Below are positions 45,656 through 53,411 of a stretch of 64,000 bases of DNA, piece after piece. Below the pieces are notes generated by a model. The model did no database searches and was not told the DNA's origin. It saw only the letters and a program-made list of their open reading frames with translations. Every line of letters starts with the position of its first letter. Position 1 is the stretch's first letter. Made by a program: the position numbers and the translations under genes. Source of the stretch: Heliomarina baculiformis (GTDB lineage: Bacteria; Pseudomonadota; Alphaproteobacteria; Rhodobacterales; Rhodobacteraceae); the NCBI RefSeq assembly GCF_019966545.1, contig NZ_JAIMIC010000006.1:357490-421489 (forward strand), given 5' to 3'.

Positions 45656-46933
45656 ATGGCTTATACCTTTACCGTCGATCTTCAAGCCGAGAGCACTTAC
45701 TACACGGCATACTCCATCACTTGGCAGGGAATAATCGCGCGCACGCTGCGCGGATCGCTCGAGGTGTCTTCCTCCGGCGGCACGCACACTTTCACCGACC
45801 GCTACTCGGATCTCGAGGTGGTGGTGAAAAGTGCGGGCGGTTTTGTGACATCGATTTCCGCGACCGGCCCCGTGCCGAGCAATGGGTCAACCTCGAACGC
45901 GGATCTCTTCGACATGGTCGTTGAATCCGGCACGATCGCAACGGACGACCTGATCGATGCCTTCACCTTCTACCATGAGAGCAGCGGCGAGGACAGCACG
46001 CTGAAATCGCTTTTTCTGGCAGCGACCTACGACATCACCACAAACAGCGTCACGGTCTCTCACGACTTTGGCTGGGTCGGGCAGGCCCTGATGGGCGGTG
46101 GCGGCGACGATATCTTCCGGCTCGACAAGGATGGCTACCATTACATCTATGCCACGGGCGGCGAGGATATCTACAAAGCCCCGGGAGAATACGACGAAAT
46201 CACCTATTCGAGTTTCAACGGCGGGCTGGTGATGACCAAGGACGGGTCGGACCGGCTGATCGAAAAATCCAACGGCGATATCGATACCCTGTCGGGCGTC
46301 GAGTCACTGTATGGGTCGAACGGAAATGACAACTTCAACGTCGGTCTCGGGGATTTTTCATTTGTCATGTACGGCGGCGATGGCAACGACAAGCTGGGCG
46401 GCAGTAACAAGTCGAACCTCCTGAGCGGCGATGAAGGCAATGACAAGCTCAAGGGCAAGGGTGGCGACGACGTGCTTATTGGCGGTGGCGGCAATGACAA
46501 GCTCATTGGCGGCGGCGGGGATGATATCCTCTTTGCCAGCAGCGGTACCGGATATGCTTACGAGACAGAAAAAGACAAGATGAAGGGCAACGGCGGCAAA
46601 GACCTTTTTGTCATCGAGACGCCGTACAATTCCACCTATGTGAAAAAGGGTGTGGCGATCATCAAGGATTTCGAGGACGGCACCGACTTCATCGGCCTCG
46701 TGGGGCGTGACTTTGGCGTCTACGATCCCTCGCTTTATAACAACCTGACCTATGATGAGCTCGTCTTCAAGAATTCGAAGAAAGGCGCCGTGATCGAGCA
46801 TGAGGGCGACAAGATCGCGGTTCTGAAGAACGTCGATGCCAACGACCTTTCGCGGGACGATTTCGTCGAAATGGTCAGCTTTGATTTTGCGGTAGTGCTG
46901 ACCGAGGATTTCTACGGCGGGTATTTCTACTGA
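45656..46933 (+). CDS. RTX-type calcium-binding secreted protein
   Basis: This 425-residue acidic protein starts at ATG 45656 behind AGGGGG and has no Sec signal peptide. Residues 1-140 form an unrecognised beta-rich region. A first short repeat lies at 147-155 (GGGGDDIFR), and a block of GGxGxDxLx nonapeptide repeats spans about 239-292; the parallel beta-roll they form binds Ca2+. The C-terminus (about 300-425) is the usual place for a type I secretion signal and ends in aromatic residues (FYGGYFY). No ABC exporter is nearby. The role outside the cell is unknown. Confidence 0.87.
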   Translation: MAYTFTVDLQAESTYYTAYSITWQGIIARTLRGSLEVSSSGGTHTFTDRYSDLEVVVKSAGGFVTSISATGPVPSNGSTSNADLFDMVVESGTIATDDLIDAFTFYHESSGEDSTLKSLFLAATYDITTNSVTVSHDFGWVGQALMGGGGDDIFRLDKDGYHYIYATGGEDIYKAPGEYDEITYSSFNGGLVMTKDGSDRLIEKSNGDIDTLSGVESLYGSNGNDNFNVGLGDFSFVMYGGDGNDKLGGSNKSNLLSGDEGNDKLKGKGGDDVLIGGGGNDKLIGGGGDDILFASSGTGYAYETEKDKMKGNGGKDLFVIETPYNSTYVKKGVAIIKDFEDGTDFIGLVGRDFGVYDPSLYNNLTYDELVFKNSKKGAVIEHEGDKIAVLKNVDANDLSRDDFVEMVSFDFAVVLTEDFYGGYFY

Positions 46934-46949
46934 CGAAACACGGCAATCG

Positions 46950-46986
46950 GCCGCCCCGCACATCGCGTGTGGGGCGGCACTTTTTT
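46950..46986. terminator. Intrinsic terminator after the RTX gene
   Basis: GCCGCCCCGCAC (46950-46961) and GTGTGGGGCGGC (46967-46978) form a 12-bp stem with one G-T pair and a five-base loop, then AC and T6. It ends the RTX transcript and abuts the stop of the convergent VUT-family gene. Confidence 0.9.
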
Positions 46987-47608
46987 AGGCAGCCGCCGGC
47001 TGTAGGCGTCTTACGATCAGGCGGAACGGGATCAGCGCGATCAAGGCCAGCGACAGCTTGACCAGCCAGTCTGCGAACGCCAGCGACACCCAGAGCGGTA
47101 CGACCGGACCAATGCCCAAGAGCGGCAGCGGCTCTCCGGCCCAGGACACGTCATTTGCGGGTTCGATCCATGTGAGTGCAGCGGAAAAGGCGATCGTGAA
47201 GAACAGGATCGTATCCACGGCCGAGCCAACCAGAGTCGAGACCAGCGGGGCGCGCCACCACTGACCGCCGCGCAACGCGGAAAAGATCGACACGTCGAGC
47301 AGCTGCGCCACGAGGAAGGCCGAACCGGAGGCGAGGGCGATGCGCAGGGTAACGAGCGGGCCGAATTCGCCCATGATCTGCGTGCCGATCAGCGAACAGA
47401 TCACGCCGACGACAAAACCGCAGAGCACGACCATGCGCGCGGGCTTTTCGCCATAGACGCGATTCATCACATCGGTGACGAGGAAGGCCAGCGGATAGGT
47501 GAACGCCCCCCATGTCAGCCACTGGCCGAACAGGAACTGGACGAGGATATTCGAGGCCACGACAATGGCGGCCATGGCGATAACGCCGGGGAAATAAGTG
47601 CGAAGCAT
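46985..47608 (-). CDS. VUT-family (YhhQ-type) queuosine-precursor transporter
   Basis: This 207-residue membrane protein has six to seven helices and the family segments LTWGAFTYPLAFLVTDVMNRVYGE and FLVAQLLDVSIF, plus a C-terminal cluster with LWVSLAFADWLVKL. YhhQ imports preQ0/preQ1 in E. coli and is otherwise called VUT or queuosine precursor transporter. A preQ1 riboswitch was looked for in the leader and not found. Start ATG 47608. Confidence 0.87.
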   Translation of the reverse strand: MLRTYFPGVIAMAAIVVASNILVQFLFGQWLTWGAFTYPLAFLVTDVMNRVYGEKPARMVVLCGFVVGVICSLIGTQIMGEFGPLVTLRIALASGSAFLVAQLLDVSIFSALRGGQWWRAPLVSTLVGSAVDTILFFTIAFSAALTWIEPANDVSWAGEPLPLLGIGPVVPLWVSLAFADWLVKLSLALIALIPFRLIVRRLQPAAA

Positions 47609-47715
47609 GTTTTCAGCCCGTTTTTACAAGGTTGCGGCGACTTGGCCGTGCCAGATGGCAAAGCAGCGGCGCTCGTAGACCGGATTCGGTCACATGGCAA
47701 GCCTTGTTGGCGGGC

Positions 47716-48591
47716 TTACTGCGATTTGAGCACGCTTACGCATTGCTGCGGCAGGTCGGCCAGCACGTATTCCCGGCGCGGTTGCGGCGCGGGCGCGTTC
47801 GGATCGCGCGGCTTTGGCGGCGGCGGGTTCAGGATGTTGTTGACCCACTGCTGCGCATCGTCACAGCCATCGCCCCGGGGCGGCGGATCCTGATTGACGC
47901 AGCCGCGCATTCCCTTCGGACAAGCGAGCCGAACGTGGAAATGATAATGGTGCCCCCACCATGGCCGGACCTTGTTCAGCCATTTGCGGTTGCCTCTTTC
48001 ATCCTTGCACATCTGCACCTTGGCACCGGGAAAGACAAAGATCCGCGCCACGCGCGGGTCGCTGGCGGCAGCTTTGATCACCTCGTGGTGGACGCGGCTC
48101 CAGTTGTCGTTGACATAGGCGCCATTGGCCCGCCGCAAAGAAATCGACGAGATATTCTCGCGCTCGGACCGGGTCAGGTTAAGCCGCGAGGGCGGCAGCA
48201 TCCAGATATCGATATCAAGCCCAAGCTGGTGGCTTCGGTGACCCGACAGCATCGGCCCGCCACGCGGCTGGCTGATATCGCCGATGTAAAGCCCCTGCCA
48301 TCCCGGCTGTTTTGCTGCGAAAGCACTGAGATCGCGAATGAAATCAAGCGTTTCGGGCTGGCCCCAGTTGCGGTTTCTAGACAGGCGCATTGCCTGCCAT
48401 GTCGGCCCGGTTTCGGGCAGTTGCACCGCCCCGGCCATACAGCCCTTGGCATAGCTGCCAAAGGCGGCGGGCACCTGCCGCGAGGGCAGTTCATGCGCAC
48501 CGAAAAGCTGCTTGGCAAGCGGTTCGGCCGCAGCCGGCAGGGCAAAACTAACGATCAGGAAAAGTAGGGCGGTCAGGCGGGCTAGGCGCAT
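47716..48591 (-). CDS. mepA: Penicillin-insensitive murein endopeptidase
   Basis: This 291-residue periplasmic enzyme has a signal peptide (MRLARLTALLFLIVSFALPAAA cleaved before EPL) and the LAS-family metal motifs: SGHRSHQLGLDID and the C-terminal WWGHHYHFHVRLACP. It cleaves the D-Ala-DAP cross-links of peptidoglycan. The tail is proline-rich and extended (NPPPPKPRDP...). Its ATG shares one base with the stop of the upstream MFS gene (TGATG). Confidence 0.93.
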   Translation of the reverse strand: MRLARLTALLFLIVSFALPAAAEPLAKQLFGAHELPSRQVPAAFGSYAKGCMAGAVQLPETGPTWQAMRLSRNRNWGQPETLDFIRDLSAFAAKQPGWQGLYIGDISQPRGGPMLSGHRSHQLGLDIDIWMLPPSRLNLTRSERENISSISLRRANGAYVNDNWSRVHHEVIKAAASDPRVARIFVFPGAKVQMCKDERGNRKWLNKVRPWWGHHYHFHVRLACPKGMRGCVNQDPPPRGDGCDDAQQWVNNILNPPPPKPRDPNAPAPQPRREYVLADLPQQCVSVLKSQ

Positions 48592-49955
48592 CAGGTCTGG
48601 TCTCCTTCGGCTTTGACCCACGCTAGCAGAAACAACCCGAGGACGAAAAGTCCGATGACAGGCGAAACGCCAAGTCGGGCGCTTTGTGTTGCAGCAGTGG
48701 TAACGCCAATCAGCGTCGGTGCAATAAAGGCGGTCGCCCGACCTGACAGTCCGTAAAGCCCGAAATTCTCGGTCGGGTAATTCGGATCGGTGTGACGTAC
48801 CATCAGCGAACGGCTGGCCGATTGCAGAACGCCGCCCAAACCGCCGATCAGCACGCCGCAGCCAAAAAAGATGATATCCGGAACCAGTGACCCTTCGGCC
48901 AGCGGAATGCCAAAGATCTGCTCCCGCGACATGCCGACGATCAGCACGCAGACAAGGATCAGGATCAGGATCGACCCGATGATCACCGGCTTGGGCCCCA
49001 GCCGTTTGTCCAGCTTGCCACCCAGCCAGGAAAACAGCGCCGAGGAGATCAGCGAGATGATACCGAACACGCCAATCAGCGTGATCTCCCAGTCCAGCAC
49101 CAGCCGCGCATAAACGCCGCCGAACCCATAAAGCCCATTCAACGCGTCGCGATAGAACATCGACGAACCAAGGTAAAAGCCAAGGCTGCGCCGCGCCCTG
49201 AGCTTTGAAATCGAAACGATAACCAGCCGGACGGCCCCTGTAATCGTCGCCCTTTGACCGGTGCGCGGACGTTCGCGGAACCACAGGAAGTAGGGAATCA
49301 TGAACAGCGCGAACCAGATCGCGGTAAAGGGACCGACCGCGCGGGTGCCCTCCATCTGCCCGGCATCCAGCCCAAAGATCGGATCGAGCCCGACCAGCGT
49401 CTTGCCATTGCCCTGCTCGACCAGCAGCACCAGCACGAGGATCAGCGCGACCAGCCCGCCGAGATAGCCAAAGGCAAAGCCCGAGCCGGAAATCTCGCCA
49501 ACCTCCTCCGAGGTGCCGAGATCGGGAAGCTGCGAGTTGATGAAGATCAGCGCAAATTCCGCGCCGACGAAGCCGACTCCAAAGGCGAAAACGATCCACC
49601 AGATCGCCTGTCCATCCGGCTCAAGCCCCCAGAGCGCCGCAGCGCCGACAACATACATAAGCGAGAACAGCACAATCCAGCGCATGCGCCGACCGGAGAT
49701 ATCGGCAAGCGCCCCGATGATGGGGGCGCAGAACCCGATAAAAAGCCCGCTCACGGCAAGGCAAACCGACCATGTGGCCTGTGCCTGCGCGTCCGCCGCC
49801 TTTTCATCAAGCCCGCTGCCCAGATAGAAATCGGCGGCCACCCCCGCAAAATAGGGACCGAAGATGAACGTCACCAGCAGCGTATGAAAAGGCTGGCTTG
49901 CCCAGTCAAAGAACCACCAGCCCCAGATGCGCTTGCGCCGCGAAATCTCTGCCAT
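48591..49955 (-). CDS. MFS transporter, UMF1/Atg22-like
   Basis: This 454-residue membrane protein has about twelve helices and the UMF1/Atg22 N-terminal signature WGWWFFDWASQPFHTLLVTFIFGPYF, followed by the A-loop GALADISGRR. Related proteins have been linked to amino-acid export from vacuoles in yeast; the bacterial substrate is unknown. It is coupled to mepA by a one-base overlap, so it may move a product of peptidoglycan turnover. The start ATG 49955 is divergent from yggT. Confidence 0.88.
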   Translation of the reverse strand: MAEISRRKRIWGWWFFDWASQPFHTLLVTFIFGPYFAGVAADFYLGSGLDEKAADAQAQATWSVCLAVSGLFIGFCAPIIGALADISGRRMRWIVLFSLMYVVGAAALWGLEPDGQAIWWIVFAFGVGFVGAEFALIFINSQLPDLGTSEEVGEISGSGFAFGYLGGLVALILVLVLLVEQGNGKTLVGLDPIFGLDAGQMEGTRAVGPFTAIWFALFMIPYFLWFRERPRTGQRATITGAVRLVIVSISKLRARRSLGFYLGSSMFYRDALNGLYGFGGVYARLVLDWEITLIGVFGIISLISSALFSWLGGKLDKRLGPKPVIIGSILILILVCVLIVGMSREQIFGIPLAEGSLVPDIIFFGCGVLIGGLGGVLQSASRSLMVRHTDPNYPTENFGLYGLSGRATAFIAPTLIGVTTAATQSARLGVSPVIGLFVLGLFLLAWVKAEGDQT

Positions 49956-50078
49956 AACCGCCCCTTAATGATTTTTTTGCGATAAGACAGCGAACCGGCG
50001 CGCCGATCAAGCACCTCTGACCCTTGCTCTTGTGGGCAAGTGCCCTTAGGTGGGAAAAAACCAGCGGAGAATACGGCC

Positions 50079-50366
50079 ATGATGGCGATTTACGGACCCC
50101 TCCAACTTATTCTGAGCGTCGTCTATTTCGTGATGATCGTGCACATCATCATGAGCTGGCTGATCAATTTTCAGGTTCTGAACCTCAATCAGCAACTCGT
50201 CGCGCAGATCTGGTACGGTCTGAACCGCCTGCTTGAACCCATCTACCAGCCGATCCGCCGTATCCTGCCCAATACCCATCCGCTCGATCTGGCGCCGCTG
50301 GTCGCGATCATCATCGTGATTTCCCTGCGCGAATATGTGCTGCCGTCGATCTTTGGATTTATCTAG
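50079..50366 (+). CDS. yggT: YggT family integral membrane protein
   Basis: This 95-residue protein has two hydrophobic helices and the YggT signature LNRLLEPIYQPIRRILPNTHPLDLAPLVAI. The start is ATG 50079, after CGGAGA; a second ATG is adjacent at 50082. Function is unknown, although related proteins have been linked to osmotic tolerance and to FtsZ or plastid division. It is transcribed toward recQ across 155 bp. Confidence 0.88.
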   Translation: MMAIYGPLQLILSVVYFVMIVHIIMSWLINFQVLNLNQQLVAQIWYGLNRLLEPIYQPIRRILPNTHPLDLAPLVAIIIVISLREYVLPSIFGFI

Positions 50367-50521
50367 GATCGCGGCGACGAACCACCGCATCTAGCGGTGA
50401 ATTTCGCCCTGAGCCGATGATGTGGTGGTAAAACCGGCAACAGAGACTTGTTCACTGAATCTTAGTGTGGGAAAGTGCTCTCTAAGAGCAGATAAATAAA
50501 ATCCTACACGAGGCCCCACCA
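50367..50521 (+). other. Gap between yggT and recQ
   Basis: This 155-bp region should hold the recQ promoter. A TTGTTC segment (about 50453) is present, but a clear -10 with good spacing is not. A short CTCTTAGAG-like dyad is seen near 50482. No gene. Confidence 0.3.
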
Positions 50522-52564
50522 ATGCCCGACGCCAAGGCGCTGTTGCGCGACGTCTTTGGATTCGACGCGTTTCGCGCCGGTCAGGAAGAGATCGTAAACG
50601 CAGTTGCTTCGGGGCGGAACGTGCTGGCCATCATGCCCACGGGCGGCGGGAAATCGCTTTGCTTTCAACTGCCTGCCCTGCTGCGTGACGGGGTTACCGT
50701 TGTCATTTCCCCACTGATCGCGCTGATGCGCGATCAGGTCCGCGCCCTGCAAGAAGCGGGGGTGAACGCCGGGGCGCTGACCTCGGGCAACACGCCCGAA
50801 GAAACCGATGCCGTGTGGGAGTCGCTGGAACGCGGGGATCTCAAACTTCTGTACATCGCTCCCGAGCGGCTGGCCGCCGGTGCCGCGCTGGGAATGCTCC
50901 GCCGCATTAACGTGCGCCTGATCGCCGTGGACGAGGCCCATTGCGTCAGCCAGTGGGGGCATGATTTTCGCCCCGACTACCTACGCATCGGCGAACTGCG
51001 CCGCGCGCTCGACGTGCCGCTGGCCGCGTTTACCGCGACCGCCGATCAGGAAACGCAGGTCGAAATCGTCGAGAAACTGTTTGACGGAGAAGCGCCTGAA
51101 AAATTCCTCCACGGCTTCGACCGCCCCAATATCCACCTTGCCTTTGCCGCCAAGAACAGCCCGCGTCAGCAGATCCTGAGCTTTGCCGCCGCCCGCAAAG
51201 GGCAGTCCGGCATCGTCTATTGCGGCACCCGCGCCAAGACCGAGGCGCTGGCCGATGCGCTGCGCAAGGAGGGCCACAATGCCTGCCACTACCACGGCGG
51301 GATGGAGGCCGAGGATCGCCGCATCGTGGAAACCCGCTTTGCGCGTGAGGACGGTCTGATCGTGGTCGCCACGGTCGCTTTCGGCATGGGCGTGGACAAG
51401 CCCGACATCCGCTGGGTCGCCCATGCGGACCTGCCCAAATCCATCGAAGCCTATTATCAGGAAATCGGCCGCGCCGGGCGCGATGGCGGCCCGGCCGAAA
51501 CGCTGACGCTCTACGGTCCCGACGACATCCGCCTGCGCCGCTCGCAGATCGACGAAGGCCTTGCCCCGCCTGAACGCCGCGGCGCGGATCACGGACGGCT
51601 CAATGCCCTGCTCGGGCTGGCCGAGGCGCTGGAATGCCGTCGCCGCAAGCTGCTTGGCTATTTCGGCGAAACCACTGAACCTTGTGGCAACTGCGATCTG
51701 TGCGACAGCCCGCCCGAGGTCTTCGACGCCACAACCGCCGTGCGCAAGGCGCTTTCGGCGATCCTGCGGACCGAGGAATGGTTCGGCGCAGGCCATCTGA
51801 TCGACATCCTGACCGGCACCGAAACTGACAAGGTTCTAGCCCGCCGCCACGACCAGCTGCCGACCTACGGTGTTGGCACCGAATATGACCGGCGGCAATG
51901 GCAGGCCGTGTTCCGGCAGATGATGGGCCATGACCTCGTGCGGCCCGATCCGGAACGCCATGGAGCACTGCGCATGACCGATACCGCGCGCCCGATCCTG
52001 CGGGGCGAGGCCGAGATCACCCTGCGCAAGGACGTACTGAGCAAATCCGCCACCCGCCGTCCCGCCGCCCGCGAACTGGTGAATGAAGAGGACGCGCCGC
52101 TGCTCTCCGCGCTCAAGGCGAAACGCCGCGCGCTGGCGGAAAACGCCCGCGTGCCCGCCTATGTCATCTTCACCGACAAGACACTGATCGAGATGGCGGA
52201 GACCCGGCCCGCCACGCTCGACCAGATGGCCAAGATCAGCGGCGTGGGCGCGAAAAAACTGGAAAGTTATGGCGCGACCTTCCTCGAAGTCATCACCGGC
52301 GCGGGCGAAGCCCTGCATCCCGCACGGCGCAAGCTGGCCGGTCGATCGGCCGGGACGGTCTATGACCGTCTGCTCGAAGTGCAGGCCGAGCTGAGCCGGG
52401 GCGAAACCGGCGTCGACAAACCGCTGAGCTGCTCGGCCTCGATGCTTGCCAAGGTTGCGCAGATGCGCAGCGACGACGAAAGAACGCTGGAAAAACTGCT
52501 GGGCGAACGCCGCGCGGAACGCTTTGGCGCCGCATTCCTTGACGTTCTGCGGATGGCGGGCTGA
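50522..52564 (+). CDS. recQ: ATP-dependent DNA helicase RecQ
   Basis: This 680-residue helicase has the Q/Walker A MPTGGGKSLCFQLP, DEAH box in VDEAHCVSQWGHDFRPDY, motif VI QEIGRAGRDG, the RecQ-C-terminal zinc cysteines (CRRRKLLGYFGE... CGNCDLC), and an HRDC domain near residues 515-590 (LRAKRRALAENARVPAYVIFTDKTL). It unwinds DNA 3'-5' in recombination and replication-restart pathways. Full length for the family, with an extra ~90-residue C-terminal tail beyond the HRDC. Start ATG 50522. Confidence 0.96.
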   Translation: MPDAKALLRDVFGFDAFRAGQEEIVNAVASGRNVLAIMPTGGGKSLCFQLPALLRDGVTVVISPLIALMRDQVRALQEAGVNAGALTSGNTPEETDAVWESLERGDLKLLYIAPERLAAGAALGMLRRINVRLIAVDEAHCVSQWGHDFRPDYLRIGELRRALDVPLAAFTATADQETQVEIVEKLFDGEAPEKFLHGFDRPNIHLAFAAKNSPRQQILSFAAARKGQSGIVYCGTRAKTEALADALRKEGHNACHYHGGMEAEDRRIVETRFAREDGLIVVATVAFGMGVDKPDIRWVAHADLPKSIEAYYQEIGRAGRDGGPAETLTLYGPDDIRLRRSQIDEGLAPPERRGADHGRLNALLGLAEALECRRRKLLGYFGETTEPCGNCDLCDSPPEVFDATTAVRKALSAILRTEEWFGAGHLIDILTGTETDKVLARRHDQLPTYGVGTEYDRRQWQAVFRQMMGHDLVRPDPERHGALRMTDTARPILRGEAEITLRKDVLSKSATRRPAARELVNEEDAPLLSALKAKRRALAENARVPAYVIFTDKTLIEMAETRPATLDQMAKISGVGAKKLESYGATFLEVITGAGEALHPARRKLAGRSAGTVYDRLLEVQAELSRGETGVDKPLSCSASMLAKVAQMRSDDERTLEKLLGERRAERFGAAFLDVLRMAG

Positions 52565-52594
52565 GCGCCCGAACATCGCCGGTTGAACCCGCCG

Positions 52595-52618
52595 GGCGCC
52601 AGGGCTATGCCCTGCGCC
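52595..52618 (+). other. Hairpin between recQ and yaaA
   Basis: GGCGCCAGGGC pairs with GCCCTGCGCC around a three-base loop, with one bulged C. It lies in the 76-bp gap with no T-run; it may mark the recQ transcript end or stabilise mRNA. Confidence 0.5.
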
Positions 52619-52640
52619 TGAGAACAAAAGTGGGGTAGAT

Positions 52641-53411
52641 ATGCTTGTCGTGATTTCTCCGGCGAAAAAGCTGGACTGGACCGCGCGCGACGTCGAAACG
52701 ACAACGCCCGCCTTTCTGAGCGATGCCAATGCGCTGGCCGGGACCGCCCGTGGCCTGACGCAAAGCGATCTTGAAAAGCTGATGCATATCAGCCCCGATC
52801 TGGCCAAGCTGAATGTCGAACGCTTTCGCGATTTCAGTGATGCGCCCGATGGTGACGAAACCCGCCCCGCCGCGCTCGCCTTTGCGGGCGATACCTATCA
52901 GGGGCTCGAGGCCGCCTCGCTCGACCCTGATGAGATGTCTTATGCGCAGAACCACCTGCGGATCCTGTCGGGGCTTTACGGCGTGCTGCGTCCGCTGGAC
53001 GCGATCCAGCCCTACCGGCTTGAGATGGGCAGCCGCATGAAGAACCCGCGCGGCAAATCGCTGTATGACTACTGGGGCGATACGATCGCCAAGGCGCTGA
53101 ACGAACAGGGCGAAGCGATGGGCAGCGATACGCTGATCAACTGCGCCAGTCAGGAATACTTCGGCGCCGTAGACCTTGATGCCCTTCGGCTCAGGCTAAT
53201 TACCCCCGCCTTCATGGAAGAAAAGAACGGCACCCCAAAGATCGTCAGCTTTTACGCAAAGAAGGCACGCGGCGCGATGGCGCGATATATCGTCCAGAAC
53301 CGTCTGACCGATCCGGCGTCACTCCGCGATTTCGAGGCAGGCGGCTATGCGTTTTCCGCCGAGCTGTCATCGCCGGACAAGCCGGTATTTGTGCGCCCCT
53401 CGGTCACCTGA
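52641..53411 (+). CDS. yaaA: Peroxide stress protein YaaA (DUF328)
   Basis: This 256-residue cytosolic protein has the family segments MLVVISPAKKLDW, AFAGDTYQGLEA, LRILSGLYGVLRPLD, YRLEMGSR and FYAKKARGAMARYI. In E. coli YaaA lowers free iron during hydrogen peroxide stress and has a DNA-binding-like fold. Its 3' end overlaps the convergent hybrid kinase by 67 bp, an unusually long tail-to-tail overlap. Confidence 0.95.
   Translation: MLVVISPAKKLDWTARDVETTTPAFLSDANALAGTARGLTQSDLEKLMHISPDLAKLNVERFRDFSDAPDGDETRPAALAFAGDTYQGLEAASLDPDEMSYAQNHLRILSGLYGVLRPLDAIQPYRLEMGSRMKNPRGKSLYDYWGDTIAKALNEQGEAMGSDTLINCASQEYFGAVDLDALRLRLITPAFMEEKNGTPKIVSFYAKKARGAMARYIVQNRLTDPASLRDFEAGGYAFSAELSSPDKPVFVRPSVT

Noticed and set aside
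46325..46540. Tandem DNA repeat or CRISPR-like array in the RTX gene
   Set aside because: The repeats are in the protein (GGxGxDxLx codons) and are imperfect at DNA level; there are no spacers.
47609..47715. preQ1 riboswitch upstream of the VUT/YhhQ gene
   Set aside because: The leader lacks the conserved preQ1-I core and the A-rich tail; only a short GACCG/CGGTC dyad is seen.
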